DNA from: CAWEBF01 sp963807235
GTDB taxonomy: Bacteria > Acidobacteriota > Vicinamibacteria > Vicinamibacterales > UBA2999
Assembly: GCA_963807235.1 (NCBI GenBank)
Contig: CAWEBF010000035.1
Coordinates: 208,392 to 272,391 of the forward strand
Reading direction: 5' to 3'
Length of the DNA: 64,000 bases
The notes below the pieces were generated by a model. That model was not told the origin of the DNA, ran no database searches, and saw nothing but the letters and a program-made list of their open reading frames with translations. Below, piece by piece: positions 1 to 9,940 of this stretch; the first letter of the stretch is position 1, and the number at the start of each line of letters is the position of its first letter. The position numbers and the translations under genes are program-made.

Positions 1-90
1 CTTTTCGGCGTCCTGAGCGTCGAGCCGCGTTTCGAAACCCGCCAGCAGACCCAGGAGGGCCGCTGCGGACACCAGGGGATACGTGCGCAT
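1..90 (-). CDS. Secreted protein, 5' end only (truncated by window edge)
   Basis: Only the first 30 codons are in the window. The ATG is at 90 on the minus strand. The peptide begins MRTYPLVSAAALLGLLAGF and continues ETRLDAQDAEK, which looks like a signal peptide with a hydrophobic core at residues 5-19 and a cleavage region near Ala25. It is divergent from the sensor kinase at 212, so 91-211 is a shared promoter region. The function cannot be told from this fragment. Confidence 0.55.
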   Translation of the reverse strand, partial: MRTYPLVSAAALLGLLAGFETRLDAQDAEK

Positions 91-211
91 GGTCTGATTA
101 TTCCGCCCCGAAGGATCCGACGTCGTTAAGGGGGCGCAAAGAGATTGTTAACGATGTAAAAGCTTTGACTTCAATATGTTACGGCACATTTTCGCGTGCT
201 AGACTTCGCTC

Positions 212-2039
212 GTGCGCTGGCCTCGACCAAACGGGCTGACCCTCTTATCGGCCGCCCTTCTGGTGCTCCTGCCCACCCTCGCGGTGCTGCAGTATCGCTG
301 GGTTGGCCAGGTGAGCGTCGCCGAACAGGAGCGGATGCAACGCAATCTCCGCAACGCCGCAATCCAGTTCCGCGACTCCTTCGACGTTGAAGTGGGACGG
401 GCGTTCGGCGCACTCCAGGTCGGCGTCAACACGGCGCGCGACGGCTTCTCGGAACCGTACCTCGGATCGATACGAGGCGTGGGTCGCCACCGCCGAGTAC
501 CCGGAGATTGTCTCCAACGTCTACGTGATCGACGCGCCCGAGGACGCGCTGCGCGCGCGGCAGTGGGATGCCCGCCGGCACGCCTTCATCGACGTCGACT
601 GGCCCGAGTCATTGACAGCGTGGCGCCCCGAGTTCGCGCGACAGCTCGCGGAGTACGACCAGACGCAGTTCGGCCGGCGCCCGTTCCCCGCTTTCCCCGA
701 CGATGAGATGCTGCTCGTGGCGCCGCTCCGCAACTTCGGACCGCGACCCGGCGAGCCCGGTCCACCGTCCACCCCGGTCTTCGGATATACGGTCGTCCAG
801 TTGAATCGCCAGTTCATCGTCGACGACGTCCTGCCCGGACTGTCGCGGCGCTTTTTCATTCACTCGGAGGGCGACAGCTACCGCGTGGCCGTCGTGAAGA
901 CCGCTCAGCCCGAGACGGTCATCTATCAGTCTGATCCCGCGATGCCGGTCCACCCCGACTCGGCCGACGCCACGGAGTCGTTCTTCGGACCGCGCGGGCC
1001 CGGGTTCTTCGGGCGCCGCGGAGGACCGGGCGGTCGAGACGGCGGCGGCGGAGGATTTCGTGCGCTGCCACCCGGACCTGACGGACAAGGGCCCGGTGGG
1101 CCACGGGGAGACGGGCAAGGCCCGCCGCCCAACCTCGGTCGATGGCTGGTGGCCGTCCAGCACGCCAGCGGATCGCTGGAGGCGGCCGTGGCCACCGTGC
1201 GCCGGCGCAACCTCGGCATCAGCTTCGGGGTGCTCCTGCTGCTCTCGGTCAGCGTGGCGCTGCTGGCGCAGGCGTCCCGCCGCGCCCAGCGGCTCGCCCG
1301 GCAGCAGATGGAGTTTGTGGCCGGTGTCTCGCACGAACTGCGCACGCCGATCGCCGTGATCCGCTCGGCCGCGGAGAACCTGTCGCAGGGCGTGGTGGGA
1401 GGAAGCGACCGCGTGAAGCAGTACGGGCGCGTCATGGAAGGCGAGGCACGGCGCCTGGGCGAAATGCTCGAAAGCGTGCTGCAGTATGCCGGCGTCGAAT
1501 CGGGGCGAGGGCTGGGAGCGCTTGCGCCGCTGGCTCCCGCCGATCTGATCGATGAGGCCATCGATTCCGCGCGGGTCAGCGCGAACAGCTCGGCCGAAGT
1601 CGAGCGGGTGATCCCGCCGGATCTGCCGGGGGTCGTCGGCGACCACGCCGCGCTCAAGTCCGCGATCCAGAACCTGGTGGTCAATGCGTTCAAGTACGGC
1701 GGCGAGGCGCAGTGGGTCGGGGTGCGCGCCGAGCAGGTGTCGAGCGGCCGCAAGACGGAAGTGCACATCACGGTCGAAGACCGCGGGCCCGGTATCCCCG
1801 CACACGAACTGCCGCACATCTTCGAGCCCTTCTACCGCGGGGCCCTCCCCGTGAGCGAGCAGATTCACGGGAACGGTCTGGGCCTGTCGCTCGTCCAACG
1901 CATCGTGCGCGCGCATGGCGGTTCGGTGTCGGTCAGCGCCCGGGAGGGGGGCGGCACCGCCTTCACGATTGTTCTGCCAGCCGCCGCTCCGGAACCCAAC
2001 CCCTCTTCGTTCGCCAACGCTCGCGCCGCGGCGCACTAG
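212..2039 (+). CDS. Membrane sensor histidine kinase (one frameshift)
   Basis: Sensor kinase of a two-component system; its partner regulator starts 16 nt downstream. The start is GTG 212. A membrane segment lies at about residues 9-26 (LTLLSAALLVLLPTLAVL), then an extracytoplasmic sensor region, a Gly/Arg-rich low-complexity stretch at about 255-305, and a second membrane segment at about 331-350. The cytoplasmic part has the HisKA motif HELRTP (His about 374), N box NLVVNAFKYGG, G1 DRGPGIP, F box FEPFYRG and G2 GNGLGLSLV, so all catalytic boxes are present. The frame changes near 470; one surplus G in CTCGGATCG would restore EPYL-DRYEAW. This is probably a consensus error. The signal sensed is unknown. 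Confidence 0.88.
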
Positions 2040-2055
2040 CACGAGCCGAACGACG

Positions 2056-2742
2056 TTGGCACGGCTGCTCCTGGTCGAAGACGAGCTTGGATTGGTGATG
2101 ACGCTCACCGACCGTCTCGAGTCGGAGGGCTTCACCGTGGAAAGCGCCCGCGACGCCAAGTCCGGCCTGCAGCGCGCCACCGAAGAGCGATTCGACATGA
2201 TCCTGCTGGATGTCATGCTGCCGGGCGGCAGCGGACTGGACATCTGCCGTTCGATCAGGCAGATGGGCATCCAGACACCGGTGCTGATGCTGACGGCGCG
2301 TGGACAGGTGGTGGACCGCGTGGTCGGCTTGAAGCTGGGCGCCGACGACTACCTGGTGAAGCCGTTCGAGATGGCGGAGCTGCTGGCGCGCATCGAAGCC
2401 GTCTCGCGCCGCACGCGACCGACGCCATCGCCCTCGACCGCGGAGGCGTTCGAGACGGGCAACCTTCGGATGGACTTCCGTCGCGCCGAGGTGACGAGAA
2501 ACGGCGAGATGCTGACGCTTTCCGCGCGAGAGTACAAGCTGCTGCGGTATTTCGTCGAGCACCGCGGCGCCACGTTGTCGCGCGACGAGCTGCTGAACGA
2601 GGTGTGGGGCTACAACGCCATGCCTTCGACCCGAACCGTGGACGTGCATGTGGCCTGGCTTCGCCAGAAGATCGAGGAGAACCCCAGGCACCCGAAGCAC
2701 ATCCTCACGGTCCACGGCCTCGGATACAAGTTCGCGGACTGA
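2056..2742 (+). CDS. OmpR/PhoB-family response regulator
   Basis: DNA-binding response regulator that pairs with the histidine kinase just upstream. The most likely start is TTG 2056, giving MARLLLVEDE at the correct distance from the acidic pocket; the frame is open further upstream but there it only overlaps the kinase. The receiver domain (1-115) has E8/D9, phospho-acceptor D52 in LLDVMLPG, T80 and K102 (VKPF). A winged-helix Trans_reg_C domain (about 128-228) carries SAREYKLLRYF, TVDVHVAWLRQKIE and HGLGYKF. It is complete at 228 residues. The stop codon lies inside a 16-bp inverted repeat (2730-2774). Confidence 0.9.
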   Translation: MARLLLVEDELGLVMTLTDRLESEGFTVESARDAKSGLQRATEERFDMILLDVMLPGGSGLDICRSIRQMGIQTPVLMLTARGQVVDRVVGLKLGADDYLVKPFEMAELLARIEAVSRRTRPTPSPSTAEAFETGNLRMDFRRAEVTRNGEMLTLSAREYKLLRYFVEHRGATLSRDELLNEVWGYNAMPSTRTVDVHVAWLRQKIEENPRHPKHILTVHGLGYKFAD

Positions 2743-2774
2743 ACTGAAGGGTTTCCACAGTTCAGTCCGCGAAC
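2730..2774. terminator. 16-bp perfect inverted repeat spanning the regulator stop codon
   Basis: The left arm 2730-2745 (GTTCGCGGACTGAACT) and right arm 2759-2774 are perfectly complementary around a 13-nt loop. TGA 2740-2742 lies in the left arm. There is no T-tract, so this is either a non-canonical terminator, an mRNA-end stabiliser or a palindromic binding site. Confidence 0.5.
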
Positions 2775-2810
2775 GCGTTCCTGTATCTCTTGGGCGCGCT
2801 TCGCACGCCG

Positions 2811-2836
2811 GGGCTCCGGGCTTCGGGCTCCAGGCC
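2811..2836. repeat. 7-bp-period array, GGGCTCC type
   Basis: The units read GGGCTCC GGGCTTC GGGCTCC AGGCC. This is the first of many intergenic heptad arrays. It lies between the two-component operon and the glycine-zipper gene. Confidence 0.6.
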
Positions 2837-2976
2837 TTTTGACCAGCCCGGAACTGCGATCGTCATTTTCCGTGGACACCCCGGCCGGATTTGCGCAGAA
2901 ATGGCGGCTCAAGGCCCAGGATTTAGCGGGTTTCCTGGCCCCGCCTCCAGGCACGCCCCTTGCTCAATGAGCTGCT

Positions 2977-3914
2977 ATGGAAATCACAAAGGGAGCCTTG
3001 GGGTTGGTGGCGGCCGTCGGTCTCGTGGCCGGGGTGGCGGGGTCCTTCGTGGCGAGCCACGTTGGCACACCGGCGCAGGGCGCCGAGCCTCGCATCGAAG
3101 CCGCGGAACCCGTTGCGCAGCCCGTAGAGGCCCCGGAAACGGTGACCACTGATCTGCTTGCTACCGCCCGGCCTCGCGCCGCTGAGCAACCCGCGGCCGA
3201 GCGCAAACCGGCTGCCGTAAGCACCACGCGTTCACGGGCTTCCGTTCGACCCTCGGCGCCGGCCGCTCCTGCGGCCACTGCGGTCGCGAATGCTGATGCC
3301 CCGGCCCCTCAAATCGCTCCGGTTGCTCCGGTCCATGCGCCGCTCGCCGACCGTGAGCCCGACGTCCTGGCGGCGGTCGAGGAGCCCCGCTACGAAGATT
3401 TCGTGCTGCCGGCGCAGTCGGTCATCGGCATCCAGGTTGAGCGCGCCGTGTCGAGCGAGACCGCGCAAGTCGAGGACGAGGTCACCGCCCGCGTGACGCG
3501 CGACGTCCGCGTCGGCGACCGCGTGGTGATTCCGGCCGGCTCGCGAGCGACGGGCTTTGTGACCCTGGTCGAGCGCGGCGGACGCCTGAAGGATCGCGCG
3601 CGGCTGGGCTCCGCTTCACGTCGGTGACGCTGGCCGACGGCACGCGCGTGCCGATCGTGACCGAGGCCATCTACCGCGAGGGCGACTCGCCGCGTAATGA
3701 AAGCGCGGCCAAGATCGGCGGCGGCGCCATCGGAGGCGCCATCCTGGGCGGCATCCTGGGCGGCGCGAAGGGTGCGGCCATCGGCGGGTCGATTGGCGCG
3801 GGCGCGGGTTCCGCGGCGGTCTACGCGGGCGGCCGCAACGCGGCGACGCTGCCGGCCGGCTCTCCCATCACCGTCCGCCTGGAAAACCCGGCCACGGTCA
3901 CGGTCGAACGCTAG
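2977..3914 (+). CDS. Glycine-zipper membrane/secreted protein (one frameshift)
   Basis: Start ATG 2977 (MEITKGALGLVAAVGLVAG). An N-terminal hydrophobic segment at residues 5-24 is a membrane anchor or signal peptide. A long Ala/Pro-rich linker follows to about residue 140, then a small conserved domain (EDFVLPAQSVIGIQVERAV ... GDRVVIPAGSRATGFV). The C-terminus is a glycine zipper (GGGAIGGAILGGILGGAKG) like those in outer-membrane and pore-forming bacterial proteins. The frame breaks near 3610: one missing G in CTGGGCTCC restores RARLGLRFTSVTLADGT. It resembles Acidobacteriota envelope proteins of unknown function. About 313 residues. Confidence 0.75.
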
Positions 3915-3970
3915 ACTTCGTCCGGCTTCCGGCTTCCGGCTCGTCACGACTAACGACTAACGACCACGAG
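3915..3970. repeat. Two adjoining 7-bp-period arrays (GGCTTCC, ACGACTA types)
   Basis: Two copies of GGCTTCC (3923-3937) are followed by ACGACTA ACGACTA ACGACCACG (3946-3965). They lie directly after the glycine-zipper stop codon. Confidence 0.6.
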
Positions 3971-4019
3971 GCCGCCTCGCACCGCTGTTTTAGCGAGGCG
4001 AGGCGCTGTCCGCTAGGAC

Positions 4020-4025
4020 TACAAT
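4020..4025 (+). promoter_or_regulatory. Possible -10 box TACAAT
   Basis: TACAAT lies 21 nt before the start codon of the phosphatase-like gene, with GGAGG between them as ribosome binding site. No convincing -35 box is visible. Confidence 0.35.
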
Positions 4026-4046
4026 CGTGGCGGAGGAAAGCCCGCC

Positions 4047-4583
4047 ATGAAACTGTTCCAGGCCGCCGCCCTTACGTCCGCGTTGGTCGCTTGCGCCGTC
4101 CTGTCGATGAGCGCCCAGGTCAAGAAGTCGGAGATGCAGGGCGTGCGCAACTTCTCGCGCGTCGATGCTACCGTGGGCTGCGGCGGCGCCGTGGACCCTA
4201 GCGCCATGGCCGGGCTGCGGAAGGAAGGCTTCGTCTCGGTGATCAACCTGCGCCAGGCCAGCGAGGCCGGCGCTGACGTGGATGCCGGGCGCGCCGCGGC
4301 GCAGGCCGCGGGCCTCAAGTACATCCACCTGCCTTTCAACGTCGCCATGCCCGACACCAAGGTGGTCGACAGCTTCCTGGGCGCCGTGGCCGACAAGAGC
4401 AACCAGCCCGTGTTCATCCACTGCGGATCGGCCAACAGGGTCGGCGGCATGTGGATGATCAAGCGCGTGCTGCAGGACGGCTGGCCGGTGGACCAGGCCA
4501 AGACCGAGGCCGAAGCCATCGGCCTGAGCAGCCCGCAGCTGGTCGCGTTCGTCACCGACTACATCAAGACCCACAAGCGCTAG
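4047..4583 (+). CDS. Secreted DSP/DUF442-like phosphatase-fold protein
   Basis: 178 residues. ATG 4047 is preceded by GGAGGAAAG. Residues 1-23 form a signal peptide (LTSALVACAVLSMSAQ). The domain reads as the cysteine-phosphatase-like fold used by the beta-lactamase-hydrolase-like (DUF442) group: FVSVINLRQASEAG, then the P-loop HCGSANRVGG with His125, Cys126 and Arg131 (C-X4-R), and a helical C-terminus. In classic tyrosine phosphatases the loop is C-X5-R, so the short loop fits the DUF442 type. The substrate is unknown and the location is probably extracytoplasmic. Confidence 0.75.
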   Translation: MKLFQAAALTSALVACAVLSMSAQVKKSEMQGVRNFSRVDATVGCGGAVDPSAMAGLRKEGFVSVINLRQASEAGADVDAGRAAAQAAGLKYIHLPFNVAMPDTKVVDSFLGAVADKSNQPVFIHCGSANRVGGMWMIKRVLQDGWPVDQAKTEAEAIGLSSPQLVAFVTDYIKTHKR

Positions 4584-4602
4584 AGAGCGCTCCGTCAGAC
4601 CT

Positions 4603-6031
4603 GTGGACTCGCACGAGTTCAGGCGGCACGGCCACTCGCTGGTCGAGTGGATCGCCGACTACCTCGAGCACTCGGATCGATACCCGGTGCTGGCCCGCGT
4701 GGCCCCGGGCGAGCTGACGCGCGCGCTCCCGGCCAGCGCTCCCGAGGACGCCGAATCGTTCGACGCCGTCGTCGCCGACTTCGAGCGGTTGATCGTGCCG
4801 GCGCTCACCCACTGGAACCATCCCGGCTTCTTCGGGTACTTCTCGGTCTCGTCCAGCCCGCCGGCGGTGCTGGCGGAGTTCCTGGCCGCCGCCATCAACC
4901 AGCAGGCGATGCTCTGGCGGACATCCCCGGCCGCAACCGAGCTCGAAGGCGTGACATTGGGCTGGCTGCGCGAACTGATGGGCCTTCCGCCCGCGTTCGA
5001 GGGGGTGATTTACGACACGGCCTCGATCTCGACGCTGCACGGGCTGGCCGCCGCGCGCGCGGCCGCGGTGAGCGGCGTGCGCGAACAGGGACTTCCAGGG
5101 CGCGCCGACGTCGGGGCGTTGCGCGTGTACTGCTCCGACCAGGCGCACTCGTCGGTGGACAAGTCCGTGATCCTGCTCGGCCTGGGACACGAGGGGTTGT
5201 GCCGCGTGCCGAGCGACGGCGAATTCCGCATGTCAGTCGCGGCCCTGCGCGACGCCATCGCCCGCGACCGTGCCGCGGGCGTGACACCGATCGCGGTGGT
5301 CGCCACGCTGGGCACAACGTCCACGACGAGCATGGATCCGGTGGACGAGATCGCGGCCGTCTGCGAGCAGGAGGGCCTGTGGCTGCACGTGGACGCGGCC
5401 TACGCAGGTGTGGCAGCGATCATTCCCGACATCCGCCCCCGGTTCGCCGGCTGGGAACGCGCCGACTCGATCGTCGTCAACCCGCACAAGTGGCTGTTCG
5501 TGCCGGTGGATCTCAGCGCGTTCTACACGAGGCGCATGGACGTGCTGCGCCAGGCGTTCTCGCTCGTGCCCGACTATCTGCGGACGGCCGAAGGCACGGC
5601 GGGCGTGCGCAACCTGATGGACACGGGCGTGCAGCTGGGCCGCCGCTTTCGCGCGTTGAAGCTGTGGATGGTGATGCGCGCGTACGGCGCCGAGGGGTTG
5701 CGGGCGAAGCTCGCCGAGCACATGCGCCTGGGCCGGCTCTTCGCAAGCTGGGTCGACGCGGACGCGACGTTCGAGCGGGTGGCCCAGACACCCTTCAGCG
5801 TGGTGTGCTTCCGCGCGTGTCCCGCGGGCGTGCCCGTCGGCGACCGTCGACGCGTTCAACGAACGGCTGCTCGACGCCGTGAACGCGACGGGCGACGTGT
5901 TCCTGTCGCACACGCGGCTCAACGGCGCGTTCGTGCTGAGGCTGGCCGTGGGTCAGATGCGTACGACGGAGGCGAACATCGCCAGGGCGTGGGAACTGCT
6001 GCAGGCGAACGCCGGTCTGCTATCGCGCTGA
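4603..6031 (+). CDS. PLP-dependent aromatic-L-amino-acid-type decarboxylase (one frameshift)
   Basis: Group II PLP decarboxylase (Dopa/tryptophan decarboxylase family). The GTG at 4603 starts MDSHEFRRHGHSLVEWIADYL, the usual N-terminus. Conserved elements are HWNHPGFFGYF (N-terminal substrate region), TSPAATELE, TLGTTSTTSMDPV, VDAAYAG and the Schiff-base lysine in NPHKW (Lys296). The frame breaks near 5835; one surplus C in GTGCCCGTCG restores VPSATVDAFNERLLDAVN and a normal end at TGA 6029-6031. Full length is about 475 residues. The 3' end overlaps the convergent CotH gene by 12 nt. The amino-acid substrate cannot be told from sequence. Confidence 0.88.
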
Positions 6032-7528
6032 CGCGGCGGCCGCTGGTGCTTGCGGGGGCTGGAGCAGGAACGCGCGACGCCGTTCCATGAAGCCGCGCAA
6101 GCTGTCGGGGCCCATGCCGAGGCCGCTCTGGAACGCCTCGAAGCTATATAGCTTGCGCGCGTCCACCTTCATCTCCTCGGTCAGGAGCGCCCGGTACTGC
6201 TCGACCAGCGGCTCCAGGTTCCGCCAGTCCATCCACTTCTGCGCGATGTCCTTCACGTAGCCGAGGTACCTGGCGCGCAGCGCCGGCACGGCCAGCAGCC
6301 GCGAGCGCAGCGGCTTGGTGGCATCGTTCAACCCCACCAGCGGCTCGAGAGAAACGCCGCCCCCGCCGCCAAAGCCGAAGCGGCCATCGTCCATCGCCTC
6401 GTTGATGTCGTGCGGGATCACGTGGAACTTGCCCGACGGGTCCTGATAGATGTTGTAGTCGCTGGCGCGCGCCCAGTAGCCGTCGCTGTTGACCAGCGCC
6501 ACTTCGAGCGCCAGGAACTTCAGCGCGCCGTCGATGTCGAGCAGCGGCGACAGCGCCGCCTCGAGCTTGTCGAGCGGCGTCTCGTTCAGGACCTTGAACA
6601 TGTGGATCATGTCCGCCCACGACTTCGGCGTGTCCTTCGACTTGATCTCGTAGAGCCGCTTGTAGGTGGCGACCGACTCGCCCAGGTACTCCATGCCCGC
6701 CTGCCCGCGCGGGCTGCCCGGCACCTTCCACCGCGCGCCACCGGTGGTCGAGTACCACTCGCGCGTGAAGTCGGTGTTGAACTGCTGCGAGTTGATGAAG
6801 GTGCCCCAGTCCTCGCCGTTGATCACCACGCGCACGTAGTTGCTCTTCGGAGTGGGCGTGTAGTGCCGGGCGATCTCGCTGTACAGCACGGCGCGCATCA
6901 TGGTGGGATCGCCGTTGCCGTTCAGCAGGTTGAGCGTCTTGTAGCCGCGCAGGCGCTGCTGCGGGTTCACGAAGTCGAACGTCAGGTTGAGCGACCGTTT
7001 CGCGCCGTCGGGCACCATCCGGAACGACGACATGCCGCGGAAGTGCACGCCCACGTCCTTGTAGGTGACGCCGTCCACGATGACGGTGGCGGGCACGTCC
7101 ACGTCGGTGCCGTAGAAGGCAGCCAGCTCGTTCTCCCAATCGCTGGTGTTCTCGAACTGGAGGAACAGCGTGCGATAGGAAGCGGGATGGTACAAAGCGG
7201 CCTGGCCGCCGCTCTTCACGTCGGCCGGCGACAGGGGCCTGCCCACCTGCGAGGCGCTTTGCCTCCCGGAGCCGAACCGGCGGCGGCCGAACCCGCGGTT
7301 GTTGTTGGTGGACAGCCACTGCCGTGCGGGCTGGCGTTCGGACGCGTCGAGCCGGCCGTTGGCGTCCTTGTCGAACTGCTTGACGACCTGGATGTCGGGT
7401 CCGCCACCGAAGCCGAAGCCCTGTGCGCGCGAGGAATGCTGCAGCACTGCCACCAGCACCGCCGCACACAACACAGTCCAGGCGCGACGACTGGAGCGGC
7501 TGTCCCACCTGTTGGCGTGCTCGGTCAT
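6020..7528 (-). CDS. CotH-family kinase-like protein with EF-hand (CotH1)
   Basis: Secreted protein of the CotH kinase superfamily (spore-coat kinase CotH fold). Residues about 16-36 form a signal peptide. An EF-hand-like loop DKDANGRLDASE (53-64) should bind Ca2+. The CotH core includes FRGMSSF, KSLNL-like KRSLNLTF, YKTLNLLNGNGDP, VINGEDWGTFINSQQF, and the catalytic-type segment SDGYWARASDYNIYQ followed by HVIPHDINEAMDD. It is complete at 502 residues. It is last in the VTC-DUF4956-CotH2-CotH1 operon, 38 nt after CotH2, of which it is a tandem paralogue. The phospho-acceptor is unknown. Confidence 0.85.
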   Translation of the reverse strand: MTEHANRWDSRSSRRAWTVLCAAVLVAVLQHSSRAQGFGFGGGPDIQVVKQFDKDANGRLDASERQPARQWLSTNNNRGFGRRRFGSGRQSASQVGRPLSPADVKSGGQAALYHPASYRTLFLQFENTSDWENELAAFYGTDVDVPATVIVDGVTYKDVGVHFRGMSSFRMVPDGAKRSLNLTFDFVNPQQRLRGYKTLNLLNGNGDPTMMRAVLYSEIARHYTPTPKSNYVRVVINGEDWGTFINSQQFNTDFTREWYSTTGGARWKVPGSPRGQAGMEYLGESVATYKRLYEIKSKDTPKSWADMIHMFKVLNETPLDKLEAALSPLLDIDGALKFLALEVALVNSDGYWARASDYNIYQDPSGKFHVIPHDINEAMDDGRFGFGGGGGVSLEPLVGLNDATKPLRSRLLAVPALRARYLGYVKDIAQKWMDWRNLEPLVEQYRALLTEEMKVDARKLYSFEAFQSGLGMGPDSLRGFMERRRAFLLQPPQAPAAAASAR

Positions 7529-7566
7529 GGCAATCCCTTTCGAACTCCGGGGGCCAGCGTGCCTTG

Positions 7567-9251
7567 TTAGTTTATCGTTTTCAGCAGAAACGCCCTGCGT
7601 CGCTCCACGAAACTCCTGAGGCTCTCGTCGCCCGTGGCGACGTTGGACTGGAACGCCTCGAAGCTGTACAGCTTCTTGGTATCGGCCTTGACGGCTTCAG
7701 CGATGAGCCCCTGGTAGCGGCGCACCATCGGCTCGAGCGTGCGCCAATCCAACCATTTCTCGGCGATTTCGCGAACGTAGCCGAGGTATCGCGCCCGCAG
7801 CGCGGGCACCGCCAGCAGCCGCGACCGAAGCGGCTTCGACGCGTCGTCGAGGCCGATGAGCGGATCCAGTTCCACCGTGGCACGGCCGAAGTTGGCCGGG
7901 AACGTCATCCCAGGAGGCAAGGGGGGAATCCCGGAGGGGGCGCGCCCGGCGCACCGGGTGGCGGCGGGAAACCCGGCGGGGCCATGCCGGGCGGGAAGCC
8001 GCGGCCGGGCCCCGCGCCGAAGTTCTCTTCCTCGAACCCTTCGTTCGTGTCGTGCGGGATCACGTGGAACCGCCCGCGCTCGTCCAGGTAGATGTTGTAG
8101 TCGCTGGCGCGCGTCCAGTAGCCGTCGGTGTTGACGAACGCGTTCTCGAGCGCCAGGAACTTCAGCGCGCCGTCCACATCGAGCACGGGCGCGAGCGCCG
8201 CTTCGAGCCTGTCGAGCGGCGTCTCGTTCAGCACCTTGAAGAAGGCGATGAGACTCCGCCACGACGCGGCGTTGTCGTTGGTCTTGATCTCGTAGATGAA
8301 CTTGTACTTCTCCGCGTCGTCGCCCAGATAGGCCATGCCGCCCTGACCCATGGGGCTGCCGGGAACCTTCCAGCGCGCGCCGCGCCTCGTGCCGAAGCGG
8401 GCCTGGATGAAGTCGGCGTTGAACTGTTCGACGTTCACGTAGACGCCCCAGTCCTCGCCGTTGATCACCACGCGGGCGTAGTTGGCCTTCGCGGCGGGCA
8501 GGTATTTCTGCGCGATCTCGTTGTAGAGGATCGGCCGCGCGAACGTGGCGTCGCCGTTGACGTTGAGCAGGTTGAGCGTGCGGTAGCCCATCAGCCGCTG
8601 GTCTTCGTTGGCGTGGTCCACCGTCACGTTCAGCGACCGCTTCGAGCCCTCGGGCGTCATCATGTACGACGACATGCCCCTGAAGCGGACGCCGACGTCC
8701 CGATACGTGCGCCCGTCCACGATCAGCGTGGCGGGCACGTCCACGTCGGTGCGGTAGAACGCCTCGAGCTCCTTCTCCCACGCGGCGTTCTCGAACTGCA
8801 GGAAGAGCGTCCGCAGCGTGCCCGTGTCGTAGAACGGCGCCGATGCCGGCGCGGGTTTCACATCGGCCACGGCAACGCGCCGGCCCGGGCCCGAGGGCAC
8901 CGGTCCGCGCCCGCCCATCATCTTCGCCATGCCGGCGCGGCCGCCCGGCATGCCGCGGCTCATGAAGTCCATCATGGCCGGGATGCCCGTGAGAGGCTGC
9001 GTGGCCATCCACTGGCGCGCGGCGGCTCGTTCGGCCAGCTCCAACCGGCCGTTGCCGTCCTTGTCGAACTGCTTCACCAGCGGGCGATCGGCCGCCATCG
9101 CCTCCAGTCCGCCCGGGGGCAGCGCAAACGGGAACCCGGGAGGTCCGCCGGCCGGCGGACCCTGCGGGGCCGGCGCCTGTCCGGCGACACCAACCAGGAA
9201 GACGGCCAGAAAGGCCGACAGGGCGAGGACCCAGCGCGACGCGCTCGTCAT
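7567..9251 (-). CDS. CotH-family kinase-like protein with EF-hand (CotH2, one frameshift)
   Basis: Paralogue of the next gene, about 560 residues. The start ATG 9251 (MTSASRW) is fixed by AAGGAG six bases upstream; that SD overlaps the stop codon of the DUF4956 gene, so translation is probably coupled. A signal peptide (about 5-25) is followed by a Gly/Pro-rich linker, EF-hand DKDGNGRLELAE (63-74) and a CotH core with FRGMSSY, YRTLNLLNVNGD, VINGEDWGVYVN, TDGYWTRASDYNIYL and HVIPHDTNEGFEE. A Pro/Gly-rich insert follows. The frame breaks at the G6 run 7921-7926; the C-terminal frame resumes PPGMTFPANFG and runs to 7567. Confidence 0.85.
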
Positions 9252-9261
9252 GCGTATCTCC

Positions 9262-9940
9262 TTACGAATCCACGACTTCATCCGAGCGGTTGAGCCCGAC
9301 CGACTGCACGCCTTCGAGACGATTGATCGCCGTCACCATCGCCTGCGCCTGATGCTGGTCCTTGAGCGCGAGGCGATACGACACGTCGATCGACCCGCCC
9401 TGCCGCGCCGTGGCCACGCCGGTCACGCGCGAATGCGTGACGAACGGCGCGAGCACCGGGGCGACCACCTTGGCCTCGTCGAGACCGAGCGCCAGGCGGA
9501 CGTTCAAGGTGAAGGGCATGTCGGCCGCGGTTTCCGGGCGGCTGGTCGCTTCGCGTGGCAAACGCCGCCACGGCCACGATGGCGATGCCCGCCGCAGCTA
9601 CCCAGAAATGCCCCGCACCGACGGCCATGCCCACGGCCACCGCCGCGATCACGTAGGCGGTGTCCTGCGTGTCGCGCACGACCGTGCGGAAGCGGACGAT
9701 CGACAGGGCGCCGACCAGGCTGAACGCGCGCGCCACGTTGTCGCCGATCACCTGCGTGACCATCGCGATCAGGATCGAGAGCAGCACCAGCGTGGTCGTG
9801 AAGGAGCCGGCGGGCACGCGCCTGCTGCGGCGGTAGACGAACGCCACGACGACGCCGAACAGCATCGCCACGACGAGGCGGAACACGATGACGCCGACGG
9901 GGTCGGCCGTCACGGCAGCCGCCCCGAAAAAATCAGGCAT
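9262..9940 (-). CDS. DUF4956 membrane protein (one frameshift)
   Basis: Inner-membrane protein of the DUF4956 family, often found beside VTC and CotH genes. ATG 9940 (MPDFFGAAAV) overlaps the end of the VTC gene by 8 nt. Three to four membrane segments occupy residues 15-130 (FRLVVAMLFGVVVAFVYR, TTLVLLSILIAMV, AYVIAAVAVGMAVG, WVAAAGIAIVAVAAF) with the family signature GALSIVRFRT between them. A soluble C-terminal ferredoxin-like domain contains TLNVRLALGLDE and INRLEGVQSVGL. The frame breaks near 9550; the C-terminal frame stops at TAA 9262-9264, inside the SD of CotH2. About 225 residues. Confidence 0.82.

Noticed and set aside
609..2270. Long open frame on the minus strand opposite the histidine kinase (also similar ones opposite the ABC, kinase and his genes)
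   Set aside because: It mirrors the codon bias of the GC-rich sense gene, contains no domain and overlaps proven coding sequence. Typical shadow frame.
3600..3630. Programmed ribosomal frameshifting in the glycine-zipper gene
   Set aside because: No slippery heptamer or downstream pseudoknot is evident, and the break is a one-base loss in a G run like the others.
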